Positions 1 to 14,019 of a DNA stretch of 64,000 nucleotides are shown here, in pieces (positions within the stretch are counted from its first letter, which is position 1; each line of letters starts with the position of its first letter). The position numbers and the translations under genes were made by a program. Origin of the DNA: Ophthalmolycus amberensis (Eukaryota > Chordata > Actinopteri > Perciformes > Zoarcidae). Location of the stretch: positions 186,001 through 250,000 of the forward strand of contig JAFEUB010000775.1 in the NCBI GenBank assembly GCA_024529925.1. The letters are read 5' to 3'. The notes under the pieces were generated by a model. It ran no database searches and was not told where the DNA came from. It saw only the letters and a list, made by a program, of their open reading frames with translations.

Positions 1-1805
1 TGGTCCGTCTCTCTGCGAGCCCTAAATCAATCTATATGGCCCATTTTAGAAATGACTACCATTAAGAACTGCATACATACACTTTCCCCCCCATTTGTGC
101 TCAGGAGAGCGGGTCACGCCCACATGCAGGACGCTGGAATATTAAATTAATATATATTACAGTCAATACAAAGTGATCAACTTACTAGCTCAAAGACTAG
201 CTAGCCTGGCTTGGTCCAAAATAAATCCGACGGCCAGCACTTTTAGAGCTCACGGATTAACATGTGATATCTTGTTTGTAAAATCAGACATATAACATTA
301 ATTGTGAGCATTAGAGGTGGTTCTGTAGTTGTTTTCAGTCTTTGTGTAACAACTCAGAAATCATTGAACCCAAAAGCATGAATTCAAAAGGCAATAATCG
401 GTCCAAAATCCTTTTCAGTCCCAAAAGACAAGGAGTCAAAAACCAGGCAGGCAGATCAGGCAGATAAAACCAAGAGGTGACAGATAAAAACTCTAAACCA
501 CCAAATCGCTAGGCATGGAGCTCCAGACAATCGGGCAGAAGCTTATGGACTTTGGGCTGCTTTGAGAAAGAGTGGCTGATGAGGATGATGATGACCAGGT
601 GTGGAAATGGTGGGCAAGCTCAGGTGAGGATAATGAGCTGATAACAGGATCTGTAATGACGAGAGACCGTCAAGGCAAACAACATGAAATAAAGTCACAA
701 TAAAGGGGAAGTTGTGGCACTTTGTGCAAAGCTTACTAGCTGCTTACTTTAGCTTTGTATTTATTAGAGTGGTAAATTACTAAATACTTTTTTAATAATC
801 CTAGAAAAAGATCAGGGATGTTACATGGTTTTCTTGTGAACTGCATGTCAAATTTCCTGTTGTGATTTGTTGACTCATTTGATACATTTATCCTAACTAA
901 TGGTTACAGACCCTGAAGTCCTTTTTCCATCCATCAGCCTATTATTCTGAGTGATGGAGTCCAACATGAACACATATTATTATACAACTGTTTTTGGTCA
1001 TTTTAAAAGACAGATTGTCAGTATTTTGTTTTTATCTCTGCTCTTTTCACTGGTTTGAAGAGGGCAGGGCTCAGATGGAAAAATGTGACGTCATGTATTT
1101 AGTACACATATGCACCAAATAGGATTTCGCAACATTTGACTCAAAAACGGATGACGGTCTGAACTTAATTTCAATTGTTTTACAAATTTCATGTTGCACA
1201 GAAATATTTAGGTTTGAGACTTAATTAATAAAGAAACGGTATAGTCCCTCCTCCTGGATCTGTACTTTGTACTCAAACACAAGAAGGGAAGAACACTGCA
1301 ATTCACCGTGAAGACGGACCCGAGACAAATACTTTAAAATGTCCCTGATCGAGTTGGAGCAGATCATTCTCATGTAACACTTTTGTAATGATAATATCCA
1401 AAGCTTAAGTAACAAAGGACGCAGTGAAATCTGCCTCTTGTCAGCATTTACGATAAGAAGCACTTGCATGATTAGATGTCTTGCAATCGATGCAGCCTCT
1501 TCTCCCAATCATTAAAACTGCTCTTAACAGATTACAGCCCCCCTCCCAAACACGCAGTCTTTTCTCCTCCTCTTCCTGCTCCTCCTTCTGTCTCACATAC
1601 TCTCTTTTTCAGCATATAGAACAGGAGACTTGCCTCTTTCGCACTTTTTTGCTTTGTCTTTGAATTTCATCCTTTTTAGGGCGTTTTCTTACAACCGAAG
1701 CAACAGCTGCACTTCTCAAGGTTCAGCTGAAGTTCTCTGGTTGCACCAGACAGCCAGACAGCGGAATGAAAAAGACTAAACTAAAATACAAGACAGCTGA
1801 CAAAG
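1..1805. other. upstream non-coding region
   Basis: No convincing coding exon is seen on either strand. The short open frames here have no family resemblance and no usable splice context. About 380-660 holds A/G-rich sequence of the kind common in teleost dispersed repeats, but I could not define its ends. The last 150 bases before the layilin ATG probably hold its 5' UTR and promoter; no clear TATA box was seen. Confidence 0.5.
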
Positions 1806-4800
1806 ATGGACCTGCTGACAATCTTCTGTCACCTCCTGCTTTTATGTTTTGATCCATCTGCAGCCACAAGCCTCATTACAGGTAAGCTGCACACAGAAAA
1901 CACAACACAGCTCAAAGACATGAACTTTTGACTCATTTGCGGATCCATCTTTGGTTTCTCCACGGCATGCCGTCCTGACTTTATGCTGGACTTTTGGCTC
2001 TTGAAGCGGATATATTCGAAGCCAGAGGTAGGCAACACTCTCCTCCTAAAAAAAACAATTGTACAGTATTAAAGGCTTGCACAACTAACTCCATCTCTAT
2101 TGGGTGCAACATCTAAGAGACTATTAGCTCATGTGAAGACAATTCATTGCACTTCTGTTATGTGTAATCGGGTACGTGTTTGTGCGCGTGGGTGCAGGTC
2201 AACGTGTGTGCAAGGCAGGAAAAGGCAGGCCGTGTTACAAGCTGGCCTATTTCTCTGAGCTCCGGCGGAGGCTGAACTTCGTAGAGGCAGAACTCGCCTG
2301 CAGACGGGACGGAGGACAGCTGCTGAGCGTGGAGTCGGCATCTGAGCAGAAGCTCATAGAGCAGCTCATCGCAGAGCTCCGTCCAACTGATGGAGACTTC
2401 TGGATCGGTCTCCGCCGCAATCACGGAGACGAGGAAAGCAGCTCAGACTGCTCCTCGCAGTACTACTGGCTGGAAGGCAGCAAGTCCACATTTAGGTGGG
2501 TGAGCGGTTTAGAGGGTCAAGGGGTCAAAAGTTGATTTTAGAGCCATGAAGTGAAATATCAAATGGTTTTGCTCTCGTAAATCTTCACTGCTGATCGTAT
2601 GATGAGGATTGAGTGTAAATAAAGATGGTTCCTTATTTGTGCGGTCATCAAAGTGAATTTAGTTTTTAATGATGCCTTATTAAAAAAAACTTTCTTTGAG
2701 GAAAGGCTATAAAAATAATGTTTTTCTACAAAACCTTTTTTTTGAGAGGCCAAAGTTTAACAATGATAAATGTTGATCATAGTATGATCAATGCTGATTT
2801 TTTAAGGCTTTTATTGATTTTGAGAGTTAAAGGAAATCTGATGATATTTCACCCGACAGTCTTTTTTTCCAATCTTTTTTTCAAAAAAGGATTAGGATTA
2901 CATTTTTACAGTTTCAAAATTACCTACAACATATTTTTACATTTCTGTACTGCAATTTATATTACTTGTTGGCCAACATATGAAGTTACAGATAATAAGG
3001 AAATATAGGCCGATGCGTCAGAGTACCTCAAATGATGACAAGCACAATAACAATTCTTTAATTTGGAACTATATCATCAAAGAATAACATGTGCTTTGTG
3101 TGTGTGTGCGTGTGTTTGTTGTAGGAACTGGCATTGGGATGAGCCATCATGCGGCTATGAGGTGTGTGTGGTAATGTATCACCAACCGTCCGCTCCTCCC
3201 GGTCTCGGGGGTCTCTACATGTTCCAGTGGAACGACGACAATTGTGAAACCAAGAACAACTTCATCTGCAAATACACTGCAGGTCAATACTGACACAGAA
3301 TTTCAATATTCTTTTACTTTGAAAATACCTGAACATTGTTGATGGTGATTCTTTCCTCCACACAGAGAGGCCACTGGAACCGTCCCCTTCTCCCAACTCC
3401 ACTCAAACAAGTAAAATGTCACAAAATACGATGGAGCGGACATTTTGGATACTGTGAAAATCTTTGTGGTCATTATACAGTGTATATATACGATGACTCT
3501 CATTACAGATGTTTTCCCTTCATCCGAGCTGCCGTGGAATCCAAGTGACCACAACCAGGACAGAAGTACAGGTGGACTGAACATTCATACTGATAAACAT
3601 TTTACTGCAAAGGAGACGAGTACACACTCTCTACTTTGATGCGCTTATCCAAACGACTTGACAGTCACTAAATCTGTATCTCCCTGTTGTCTGCTTTCTC
3701 TTTAAGCGTTTAATTTGATTTACGTCATCATTCCCACCATTCCCCTGATACTGCTGTTACTGACAGTGATTGGAGTCTGCTGCTTCAAGCTGCTTGCCAA
3801 ACGGTGAGGATCTTAAACAAATGCAAATACTAAACACTTTGATCTACAGCAACTAAAAAACATTAATGTGGTTCACCAGTTCACCGTTTCATAGGACCAG
3901 CAATCAAGACACAACATCGTGTTGCTTATTCTAACATTTGCAAAAGAATGTTCGAATATGCATGTGCTGATTTACGCTGCTAATGTTAGCTCCACAGGTT
4001 TTCACGTAGAAACGTATTTTTTTGAAAAGTATATCTCTTTCCAACTTCTCCGGGTAACGGGTATCACTTTTACACAACATTCAAACATGATTAACTCGAA
4101 ATCCACAAAACCAGCCTGAAAATGAAGAAAGTCTGAGACAATTGCATCAGAGTCTTTGGAGCAGAGCCGGTTAGTTGTCGGACCCTGTTCAGAGATGCTA
4201 CGCTATGATTGGCCAGTCTGTCAAATCCCTGGAAAAGACCAAAACCAACGACATTTCAGTCTTTTTTAATCTTCCGAACCCAGTCTTTGGCACTCAGCTC
4301 CAAGTCCATTTTTTCCTACTGACGACTAAATCTTTAAAATCGGCTCACAAATATTAGTTACATTTTTTTTTAAAGCTATACAATTTCCTCCGATTGCTGG
4401 ACACTGTAGTGTTCAGTAAGTGTTACTCAAACGGCGGGAAGTAGTGCATTTGCTGGGGACTATTTTAAACTGTGGATTGATACACAAGTGTGAGTACAAA
4501 AACAGTTTGAATCAACACCTCACTTTCAATATAACATTAAGATCATGAGCGCCAGGGAAACTGTTGCATCTGTTACATTCTCCACACCTTGGTTCAGGTT
4601 TCCTTCCATGTTAATGTTCATGCTTTTCTTCTGTGTGTGAGACAGAAGCAAGAAACAGCAGAAATCAGAATTGTGCCAGACAGAGCCGGGCCTCTGCCCC
4701 AACCCGGCTCCTACTGACGTCTACGATGTCATTCACTCCCAGAAGGATCACGACCTGGTTTCAGCTCGCCCGCAGACCAAAAACACCTCCTTTTTATGCT

Positions 4801-5357
4801 CCTCCCCCGACACCCCGACAGGTGACTACGACAACCTGGGCGGTCGGGACACAGAGAGCGGCTTTGTGACGCTTGCCAGCGCAGAGAGCGGCTTCCTCAA
4901 CTTTGACCTCAATGATCTCAGCCTTGGGCGTCGTGCCACCCACGACTTCTACAACACCAGCTTGGGCCGCTCTGGAAAGAGGGAGTTGAATGACAGCAGC
5001 CTGTGCAGCACCGGCCACAGAGAGTTCTACGACAGGAGTCTAGGTCGTCGGACGACAAAGAGCGAGCATTACGGCAGCGCTGTGTACGGAGACCATGGAT
5101 TGTATGATGGCAGCATCAGAGGAGGGAGTGACCTCTGTGATCCCAAACTGAGGCCTGGAAGTCACACGGTAAAAGCCGACCTCTATCAGACATACATCAC
5201 CAACGGCAAAGAAGACACTTTCCAAACCAACCTGGGAACATATGGAAACCGAAAATCCTACCAAGCAAATCTGGATTGCTACAGAAATGGCCTGAATCTT
5301 GATGTCGGCAGGAGATACTTCAACGAACAAGACTGGATCAACAGAGACAACTACTGA
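1806..5357 (+). CDS. layn: layilin, C-type lectin membrane receptor
   Basis: Seven coding exons: 1806-1881, 2198-2495, 3125-3282, 3366-3410, 3509-3571, 3707-3803, 4646-5357. Phases join cleanly to give about 482 residues. Residues 1-20 form a signal peptide. Exons 2 and 3 encode one C-type lectin domain (about 28-177) with FWIGLRR, DEPSCG, the layilin-typical VVMYHQPSAP and the QWNDDNC calcium-site motif. A Ser/Pro/Thr stalk follows, then one transmembrane helix in exon 6 (about 217-240). The cytoplasmic tail is about 235 residues and keeps the YDN and ESGF(V/L) elements known from layilin. Mammalian layilin is a hyaluronan receptor at the cell surface whose tail contacts talin, merlin and radixin. 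The fish tail is much longer than the human one and contains a degenerate 11-16 residue repeat. Close homology to layilin, rather than chondrolectin, rests on the CTLD and tail motifs. Confidence 0.95.
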
Positions 5358-7392
5358 TCCTTTGAACAGCTGCTTTACTGTGTATACACCCGCGTATGTG
5401 TGATTGTGGACGGGGACAACATAACTATGCACGTACGTGAATTGTTTGTATGGTATATTTCTGAGGTCTTTTAGGGGATTTAAATCAGATGAGGAAATGA
5501 TCAAATTGTATCTATATCTATATCTATATATAGATATACTGTATATTTGTTGTTTGTATATAAGGTAATTAGTTTGGACAGAATAGGATCTTAACATTAA
5601 AGGTCACCTACCCAAATTACAAAAAAGCATTTTCTCACTTATCTTTAGTCGTGCGTAGCCATGCTGATACTTCGGATTAGAATTACTCACATTTTGTGAC
5701 ATCCGTCCCTGAGATTTCTGCCTCCAACCCGATTAAAATAGAGGTGAATGGACTGTTGTTTGTGGCGGTCACAGTTTTGGGGAATTACATTGAAATAATT
5801 CAACAGCATCTTCCCAGAAACAATGTCCAGGTCACTCTTAGTAATCCACACACCTACAGCTTTCTCTGTAACTACTGAAGAACGAGTCATTGCATCGTTG
5901 GGGACACTGTTGGTGGTGAATCAACACTGGGATTACATATTAAATATGAATGCCACCAATTTTACAAATCAAAGCTTGTTTAAAGGTCTTTGGGCATGCT
6001 GCTGCACATTTGAAAAAAATTGGGGAAAACAATATCCCTGGGTCTACTGCATTGATTTGGATAGTTTTTTTTATTAAACTGTCCATCGTGAGCCCGGCAG
6101 TGTTACTGTATAATACAAAGTTAAGTCATTGGAGTAATCTTTAAACACTACATGACTCGGCCTCAAGACTCAACCATTCCGCTGAACCTCTATAGGCTCC
6201 AACCATTTCAGTTGACGCTTATCTTTAACTGTGCAAATCACAAATCGGACAGATTGACTGAATGATGAGTGACTTTGTGTAGCAGCCTGTTTGCATGGCC
6301 TTGTCATGCTGCCCTTGCTTGGTAGGTTAACTGTTGAGGTCTTGGACCCTTTTGTGGCTGCTGTGCCTGAAATCACACCCATGTTCAGCTGATGTAAAAC
6401 CTCAAACAGACAAAGACACAATACATCAATACTGCTTGAGGGAGCAAGGGTTGAATATTTTGTGTGTACTGCAAGTGTGTTTTGACATGACCTTAAATTG
6501 TGAGATGTCTAGAATTTAAATTTCACTGTTCCCTCGTTTATTAATGACGTTCTGTCTGCTGGCGAGTGGAAAGGTGGCTCATACAGTGAATTTGAGTGCC
6601 TGCAGCCTGACCACAGCAATGGCATGACATCAAAGAGAATGACAACATATAGCATCATTAATATTACTTATTCAGAATGTATAATGCCTTGACGTCTCTC
6701 CTGTAAGTGAGAGTGGTTTGTATGTTTGTTACATCTTCAAATAAAATGAGATTAGAAGTGAATCTGCCTGCTTGTGGTGAAGTGATTTTACCGTCCCAAT
6801 GAAATAACAGGAAGCTTGTATTAGCAGTCAATCATGTTTTTTTATTAACATTCCAAGTTAAATTAACAACGCACCCTCGCTGTCATTCATCTCCACTCAC
6901 ACAGAGCACACAAGAAGATACTGTTCAACTGCAGACAAGCAAACACTACAAGATTTCTTAAACTCATCATTCAGAAAAGTACTTCCATTCAGGCCACATT
7001 TTCAAATAAAGTAAGAAAAAAGAAACACTCACGGCCCGTCTGAATACATGTCAAATCTTGTAGTGTGCATCCACTGAAACATTCATTTACACACCGACAA
7101 ACACAAACACACACCGAGATAAAAATGTTTGACATACAGGTCCAGCTGATACCTGCCAAGCTCGCATACATAACATTTCCTCCTCAGTCACACACACATA
7201 CATGAACCCAAAGGCAGAAATAATGTCCTTAAAAAGGGTCTGATATCTTCAAACGAGACAAATACTTCGAAAAACATGCATGCGTACGTCTCCAACCATC
7301 ACACAAACACACAAATACCAGCTGTTTTGAGGGAAAGTGATTGATATCCGTTGTTAAGATTTTGTACTTGGGGCCAAGTTGAGGTTCAACGG
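5358..7392. other. 3' UTRs between convergent layn and alg9
   Basis: The layilin and alg9 genes end towards each other here. An AATAAA lies at 6740-6745 on the plus strand (possible layn poly(A) signal) and an AATAAA lies on the minus strand at 6841-6846 (possible alg9 signal). The two signals are only about 100 bases apart, so the transcripts may nearly abut. A short TATCTA repeat lies at 5508-5540. The stretch at about 5597-5720 resembles a degraded dispersed repeat. No coding exon is seen. Confidence 0.55.
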
Positions 7393-10300
7393 TCAGCCAT
7401 GGGTCCGCTTACGAGGCTGCTTTTGCCGCCGTGGTTTCAAGATGACGTAGCGCCTGTAGGTGGTGTGTTGGTCTGATATAAACGGGATGTAGAGCGCTCT
7501 GAAGAGAGGAGATGACCTGATAGAGAAATAGTTTTTATTAAGAAACTGCATCAGTCTCTCAGAAGCCTTTGTACGCAGTAAAAATAGATGAGAGGTAATT
7601 TTCTATTTCGTTTTGACAAGTAATTTGCTCAATGCTGAAGTTCTACCAAATGTCAACAGGATACTCTCTTACAGTACATAAAACATTTTCTTTTTAAAGC
7701 TACAATACATTAAACTTTTAGAAATGTAAGGATTAACATATTTACGATCTTCTGAAGATACGTTTTCTTCTTCCTCCCAATAGTTCTGTGTAAATGACAC
7801 ATTTGGGAAAATACCTTGAGGCTTGAAGGAAAGGCTTAAAGGCGATGATGGTCCACTCCTCTTTGCTGGCTGAATAACGAGGCTCAAGTGGCGTCTCTTC
7901 ATCCAAGTCCAGATCCACTACGTAGTGGCACTGCCGTATATCCATCTGCCCGGAGTAGAAATTTCCCAATTAAAACGACAACTACTTGTAAATACAGAGT
8001 CCATGTGTCGACACACGAGCACATGTGTCTGAGTGACTCACATATCTGGTTGGCTCCTCCTGGTTCTGGTCGTTCATATTAGCTGGGATGGCCTGTGTGG
8101 CCAGAGGACCAGAGGCATATGGCTGTGGCAGCTGCCCTTTAAACTCAGACTGAATGAAGTGCAGTTGCCAGCTGTAGATTGGGAAGAGAAACTATCAGCA
8201 ACCTGGAAATGACAAAATACACGTTCCATACGTATTTGGACAAAGACCTGGATACTGACTTGTGCGGTAGCAGGAAGCTGCTCGGGAAGCGGTACCACTC
8301 CTTGCCCACACACACACTAACCGGTCTGCCTTCGGGGACCGAGTGAAGAGTCGGATCCTTAGCGATGCGATGGAACTCTGGGTACAGGTCCAGAGGGGCG
8401 TGGTAGCCTGTAGACAAAGGAAAAAATGTAATTTCATCCATCTTGAACTGCTTGCTTTTGTTGCCTGACACTGGTGCTTGGGCGATTAGTGTCCGTGTGT
8501 ACGTACACACGTACACACACACACACACACACACACACCTTTGAAGAGGGCGACAGAGCGAGACAGTGACAGCACTGAGAAAACCAGGACTGTGCTTAGA
8601 GCCAACCAGTTGGAGGAGACCGTGTAGTGCTCCAGTCGGTACCGCTGGAACAGGAAGTGGTAGCATTTCTGCAGGAAATAAAATGAATCAGTAACAACAA
8701 CAAACTGTCACAGATTTCAAAAGGGGTCTAACACAAGTGAAGCCCACGAACATGGACTAGCATTTTTGCAAGAAAAATCGCAAAACACACCTGTAGAGAG
8801 GAGAGGGCCACTGCCCCACTGAGGCAGATGAGAGGGTAGATGGGAAAGAGGAACCGCTCTTCTTTATGAGGTCTGGTGAAGAAAACCAACATCCACAGAT
8901 ACATGGGAGACAGAGTCAGCCAGTATGGACGGCCCAGGTTCTGCACTGCAGAAAACACATGTGTGCACAAGCACGTAGAATTTGAATATTCACATAACAG
9001 CCAAAACAAACTTTTTAAACAGCATATATGCCTTTACTGAGGAGGACTCGGGTACATAGCCAGCCATTGATAGCTTCAATGGCTGGGTAGATTTTTGATG
9101 TTTTAGAGTATAACAGTTAACAGTTACAGAAATCCACATTCAATCCGTTTCCCAAAATAACTTATGTCATATGTGTGTCATTACCACACCACTTATATTC
9201 ATGCATGATACTGTATAAATACTGTTCTGCTGCGGCACCATTTCCATCCTCACCATTGAACCTGTGTAACAGTGTCTCCATGAGAGCAGTGAGTGGCAGA
9301 GACAACAGTGCCAAAGCAAACACCAGGTTGAAGTTCAGGATCCCATTTGCAAAGTAGAAATGCCACGGCTCTGTACCTGAAAATTAAACGACACAAAATA
9401 TGCAAACTATCACTGCACATGTACAAACTATCACAGTAAGGACATAGAGTTATTGCAAGTTATGCAAGTTAGTCTAAGGGGAACTCCACAGAGGGGATAG
9501 TCAAAGATTTTGTTATACCAGGTAAAACATTGAATACTGGTGGTGGAGACAAAAGCCCAAAAGTCCTACACATATCGTGTTATCGTCTGTGGATTAAGCC
9601 TTTGTCTATTTACAACCGATTGGCACTCTCTCAAAGGGTTTGATATACTAGTGTTGATGATGGGATGCCCTCTTGAGTTAACTAAAAACAGTGCAGCTGT
9701 AAATTGTTCATGCTTACCATACAGATCAGGTCCATGTGGTGTGAAGACATTATACAGTAGAATATTGAGTGGAGCAATGACCAGTTTGCCATAAAAGAAT
9801 GAGTCTACTGCCACGAGGGGTACCTGACGAAGACACAAAGGACCCGTTCACATTTAGCTTTAGCAACATTATATTATATACTTTGTGAATTGTTACAAAT
9901 GTATCTATACAGAGTGCACATATTTACCATGACAATGCCTATTTTAATTGTCTGTATGACACATACGAAAAGAAGGAGAACATGTAATATCCCATAATAT
10001 TCCTGCATTAATGATTAACCCACAGAAGGTCTGTGCAAACACTGCAAACAAATTCATATACATGCACCTTTGTCCTGTAATATGCACATTTAAATACTTG
10101 TTTATTTTATTTGCATTTAAAAACAATATTCTCACCAGCAGCAGAAGCAGGGCAACAGCTGACCAGGTGATAAAACTTCTCCACTGCCTTTTTAACACCA
10201 GCAGGTCGAAAGCGATGGGAATCCTGAAGAGAAAATGAATGAAAGCTGTTTTAATGAGTAATACATTTTGACACGTCTTTGTGAGGGAAAGAAGTGCCGA

Positions 10301-10750
10301 CAAAATAGGCCTTTTAGTTTACGCCGTTACCCGACAAGAGCAGAGAACGGCCATCCGACGATGGTGCCGGCAGCCACACCCGCGATGGCCAACGGTGTCG
10401 AGTCCTGAAACCACCCCGTCATGGCCACCAGCGTAGTGTACATACAGAACGAGGACGGCAGGAATGCTGAGGAGCAAGAACAGAAGAGGAGGATGGATCA
10501 GAAAAAAGAACCTGTCACTGACACAAGTTATTCAAAAAAGATGGATGTAAACACCAACGAGGGATGGGATGAATGTTGAATAGATAAATGAAACAAGCAA
10601 AGAAACAGACGACAAGAGAGGGAAATGGATTAACTCGGTAAATAAATCTGACCAACCTGCAGACGAGCAGAACATTCCCGTGCTCAGGACAAGGAAGACC
10701 AACATTAGACGGCCCACATGCAAACCAAACTTCTTACAAACTGCCCTGTG

Positions 10751-10792
<42 letters not shown>

Positions 10793-13274
10793 TTAAATTG
10801 CTCAATGTGTAAGCCGAAGCTTCTTAGGATGCCCACTTGCATTTAGGAGGAATGTAAACTCACTTGTAGAAATAGAGTTCACAGACACAGCAGGAGAATG
10901 CTAAGACACATCGCACAAAGTAGAACACCAACACCTGCAACACAATCAGAACACAATGCTGAAACTTCTGCAAACATACCCGTATGTTGATACACCCACA
11001 TCTGTGTGTGTGTGTGTGTGTGTGTGTGTGCATGTATGAATTCATGTTTTTTTTAATGAAAAATACTTATTTTTCTGAAAAGGAGCACATGCGTTTAAAT
11101 AATTCCCCACATAGTTTATGTTCCTACATACTGGAGGACACTTGCAGTTTAAGATAAACAGTCCTCTCACTCCAGAAGAGAAAATTGAGACGAAAAAATA
11201 GCTGAAGTCATTTAAAATATCAAACGTTGAAGTTGGAATAGATACCTTGTTTGTCTGTAGAACGTGGGCATGCAAACAAGCAGGAAGAGCATGTAACCAT
11301 AAGTAAGCGTACGACCTGATGGCGTACAATGGAGAATATTCCCATGTTTGCATCCCTGTGCCGTACAGCAGGTAGTGCATCTGTCGAAACAGTCATCACA
11401 ACAATTAGATTAACAGTTAACGGATAAAGAAAGAGAAGTAGTATCTTGCTGGAACAACGAAGACATTCTGACACGGACAACACTTCAGGATCTCTGAAAG
11501 CAGTGAGCAGTACTCACAGGCTCCCAGTAGTTGAAGGTCTCATCGCAGTCTGAGATGTTGCTGAGCAGAGCTGCACAAAAACGTGCGGAGAGCAGGCATT
11601 TAAACGCAGTGGAACCTTCCGGAGCCCACACCTGCCCTCCACGACTTACTGACCTATAAAAAACACAGATGCGCCATTGCTGTATACTAATACACATACA
11701 AATATATGCACTGTTATTACGATCCACTACATCTAAATCTACCACAATGTACTCAAATAGTCCATCATGTCTGCTTCATGCATAGTTAACAGAAAATGAA
11801 CTAGATCTTAAAAGAGTCTAATTAGCCATGAAGGAACCTGATGACCATCGTGTATGTGTTTTAACATTCACAGGCTTAACTGATTGATGTTTCCAGTGCA
11901 TCTGCTTTTAGTAAAACACCAATTATGGTAATTATTGCAGAGCTGGCTAATTTATGTGCCCTTAATTACAAAAAATACACGATCTCACAACAGAGAAAAG
12001 CCTGAATTACTCGGAGGATTGAAAGACAGCGGAAACATGGTTGAGCTATGTCCGAGCAGCATCACTCACAGTATCAAAAGGCCTATTAACACTAGTGATA
12101 CATTATACAGTTGCACAGCTGTCCTCCACTACTCTTCCGGTACGAGGTTTTTGCTATTTGCCGTCTGTTTTCAGCTTGTGGCTCTGTCCTGTTTTAAGTT
12201 GACATTTTACATATTAAATAAATGTAACATATTTTTATCTTAAATTTGTATCCTTTATATTAGTTTTTCTTCTAATTATTAGTTTTTCACACAGTCATAA
12301 AAGCATACAACATTGTATTTCACTGCACATATTGTAAACGTATGAATCCTTGAATGATAAACCCAATCTATAGCTATATAATTTGTAGTTTCTAGTAGTG
12401 TGTTTAATGAGCAGATTGCTATTAAATCATAACAGCTGTCTGACACTACTTTATCAGTAGAAAAACACTGTATATGTCAATCACCATTATAATTACCCCC
12501 CCCCCCCCCCCTGATATGGACAGCTGTGTGCCTGTTCAGAGTTACTACAATAAGTAAAGACAGTAGTATGTACAACCATTCATTGTTATCACCTCCTCTC
12601 GTTCACACCCATCATCACACTAGTTAGCTCAGCTGTTGCACGTGCAGTCCAAGGCTGCAGCGTTTTATTATGACACGTCATCTTACACACTGATAGGATT
12701 TAATGTCAAAGGACTTCAGCAACGTATCAACGACAACAATCACGGAATCAAAATAAACGTTTATGTCCGTGTTGAGCACGAGTTGACCCCCCTCGTGCCA
12801 GGTTAACTGTCAGTGTTGCAGCAGAATGAATGAAGCTGACCAGGTGATCCCACCTGCTTTACGTCGCTCTACTAAAAACATGCAACTAGCTATTGGGGCG
12901 GAAACACAACGTAACAGCCATTGCAATTAAAATGACTCTAACGACATTGTCCCGTGTGCTGTTGTGTGGACATGTTCAGTCGTTGCTGTCGTGTTGTTGT
13001 TATCCAAACTTGCTCAAGGTATCAAAGTAGCTAGTCAGCTAGCTAGCTTCCTCTGCTCGGGCTGTCAGTCACACCGGGAGGATGGAGCTCTCATCCCCGA
13101 GCTAACGCCTCTGCTCCCCCCGGCTCATACTCACTCTTGCCGGGTCTCTGTTGTTTTACTGTCATCGCCGCCTTTCTCCTCTTTCGGTGGGCGAGCTTCG
13201 GCGGCGACGTTCACGTTGTTTGCATCTTGTCTGCTCCCTCGCCTGGTTCGCTGCCGAAACGCTTTGGCCGCCAT
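7393..13274 (-). CDS. alg9: ALG9 alpha-1,2-mannosyltransferase
   Basis: Fifteen exons on the minus strand: 13135-13274, 11518-11653, 11246-11380, 10864-10934, 10657-10745, 10331-10466, 10136-10223, 9718-9823, 9254-9376, 8791-8945, 8539-8668, 8260-8407, 8042-8171, 7815-7945, 7393-7516. They sum to 614 codons including stop, against 611 residues in human. ALG9 is an ER multi-membrane enzyme (family GT22) that adds two alpha-1,2 mannoses from dolichol-phosphate-mannose to the lipid-linked N-glycan precursor. Diagnostic motifs are CDETFNYWEP (residues 83-92, with the acidic pair used by this family), TPHGPDLYG, HKEERFLFP (from about 368) and the C-terminal VCVGKEWYRFPSSFLLP block. The start at 13274 was chosen over in-frame ATGs at 13349 and 13313 because it matches the family N-terminus and has a good context (A at -3, G at +4). 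No frame break was found. Confidence 0.96.
10752..10790. repeat. (CA)n microsatellite
   Basis: Simple CA repeat in alg9 intron 4, immediately next to the acceptor of exon 5 (minus strand). Length variation could reach the splice region. A TG tract lies at 11003-11030 in the next intron. Confidence 0.95.
12496..12511. repeat. poly-C tract
   Basis: About 16 consecutive C residues inside the first intron of alg9 (11654-13134). The rest of that 1.5-kb intron shows no convincing exon. Such a run is a likely site of length variation or miscalled bases. Confidence 0.9.
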
Positions 13275-13643
13275 GTTTTTTCCGACGCTGCTCCCGAGTC
13301 GCGCTTCGTTCATTTTCGCCGCTGTCCGGTTATTGACAGCTCTCCTCACCGGAGACTGTGGCGATAGGACCTGTCAGTCAGCCGCACTCTGCTTTATATT
13401 TGACCCCCCCTCCAGTGTCCTTCTGTTTTGGACAATATGTTAAAACAGGTGCACACGAGGAATGGAGATTTTATGGCATGGCTTTTTAATTTCTCTTGGA
13501 AATGTAGGTTTTTAACCTCCACACGTTATTACAGTCCCTGGCAAGTTTATTAGAAGCAACTACTAATTTGGTAATAAGGAGATGCCCTTCTGACTTCTGG
13601 TGACTAGCAGTTCTCTTGAATACCTATGTTGAATACACTTATT

Positions 13644-13695
13644 GTCAGTCGCTTTGGATAAAAGCGTCTGCTAAATGACTGTAATGTTATGTAAT
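13644..13695 (+). repeat. common teleost dispersed repeat
   Basis: The core GCTTTGGATAAAAGCGTCTG followed by CTAAATGACTGTAATG recurs almost unchanged at 55541-55592 in this window. I recognise it as a high-copy motif in teleost genomes; the exact family name is not certain from memory. Confidence 0.75.
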
Positions 13696-14019
13696 ACTGA
13701 TGGGTAACGAGTACAATTGAGTACAATTGGTACATTTCCAATTTATCATTTCCAGTGACCTGCCAACATAATTTAGAGCGTTTTCAGTCAGTGCACAGCT
13801 GGCAGGCTGAACATATGACATTCAACAAAGTTTACAATTATAAATGAATAATTCATAGCCTACTTAGGTTTAAGTGGAGCATTTCTTTAAAACGAAAAGA
13901 AGAAACAGGATAAGGAAATCAAAAACTACTTATAATTCAACACAACTAAATCCCAACAGTGTCACAGTCTATTTTCCAATAATAAATATTCATAGTTCTT
14001 TCTCGGAGACATAGGAAAT

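Noticed and set aside
1221..1508. 95-codon minus-strand frame upstream of layilin
   Set aside because: No domain, no splice partner, and no counterpart expected at this place.
12964..13443. 159-codon plus-strand frame over the first exon of alg9
   Set aside because: It is antisense to a well-supported coding exon and its promoter region, with no family similarity.
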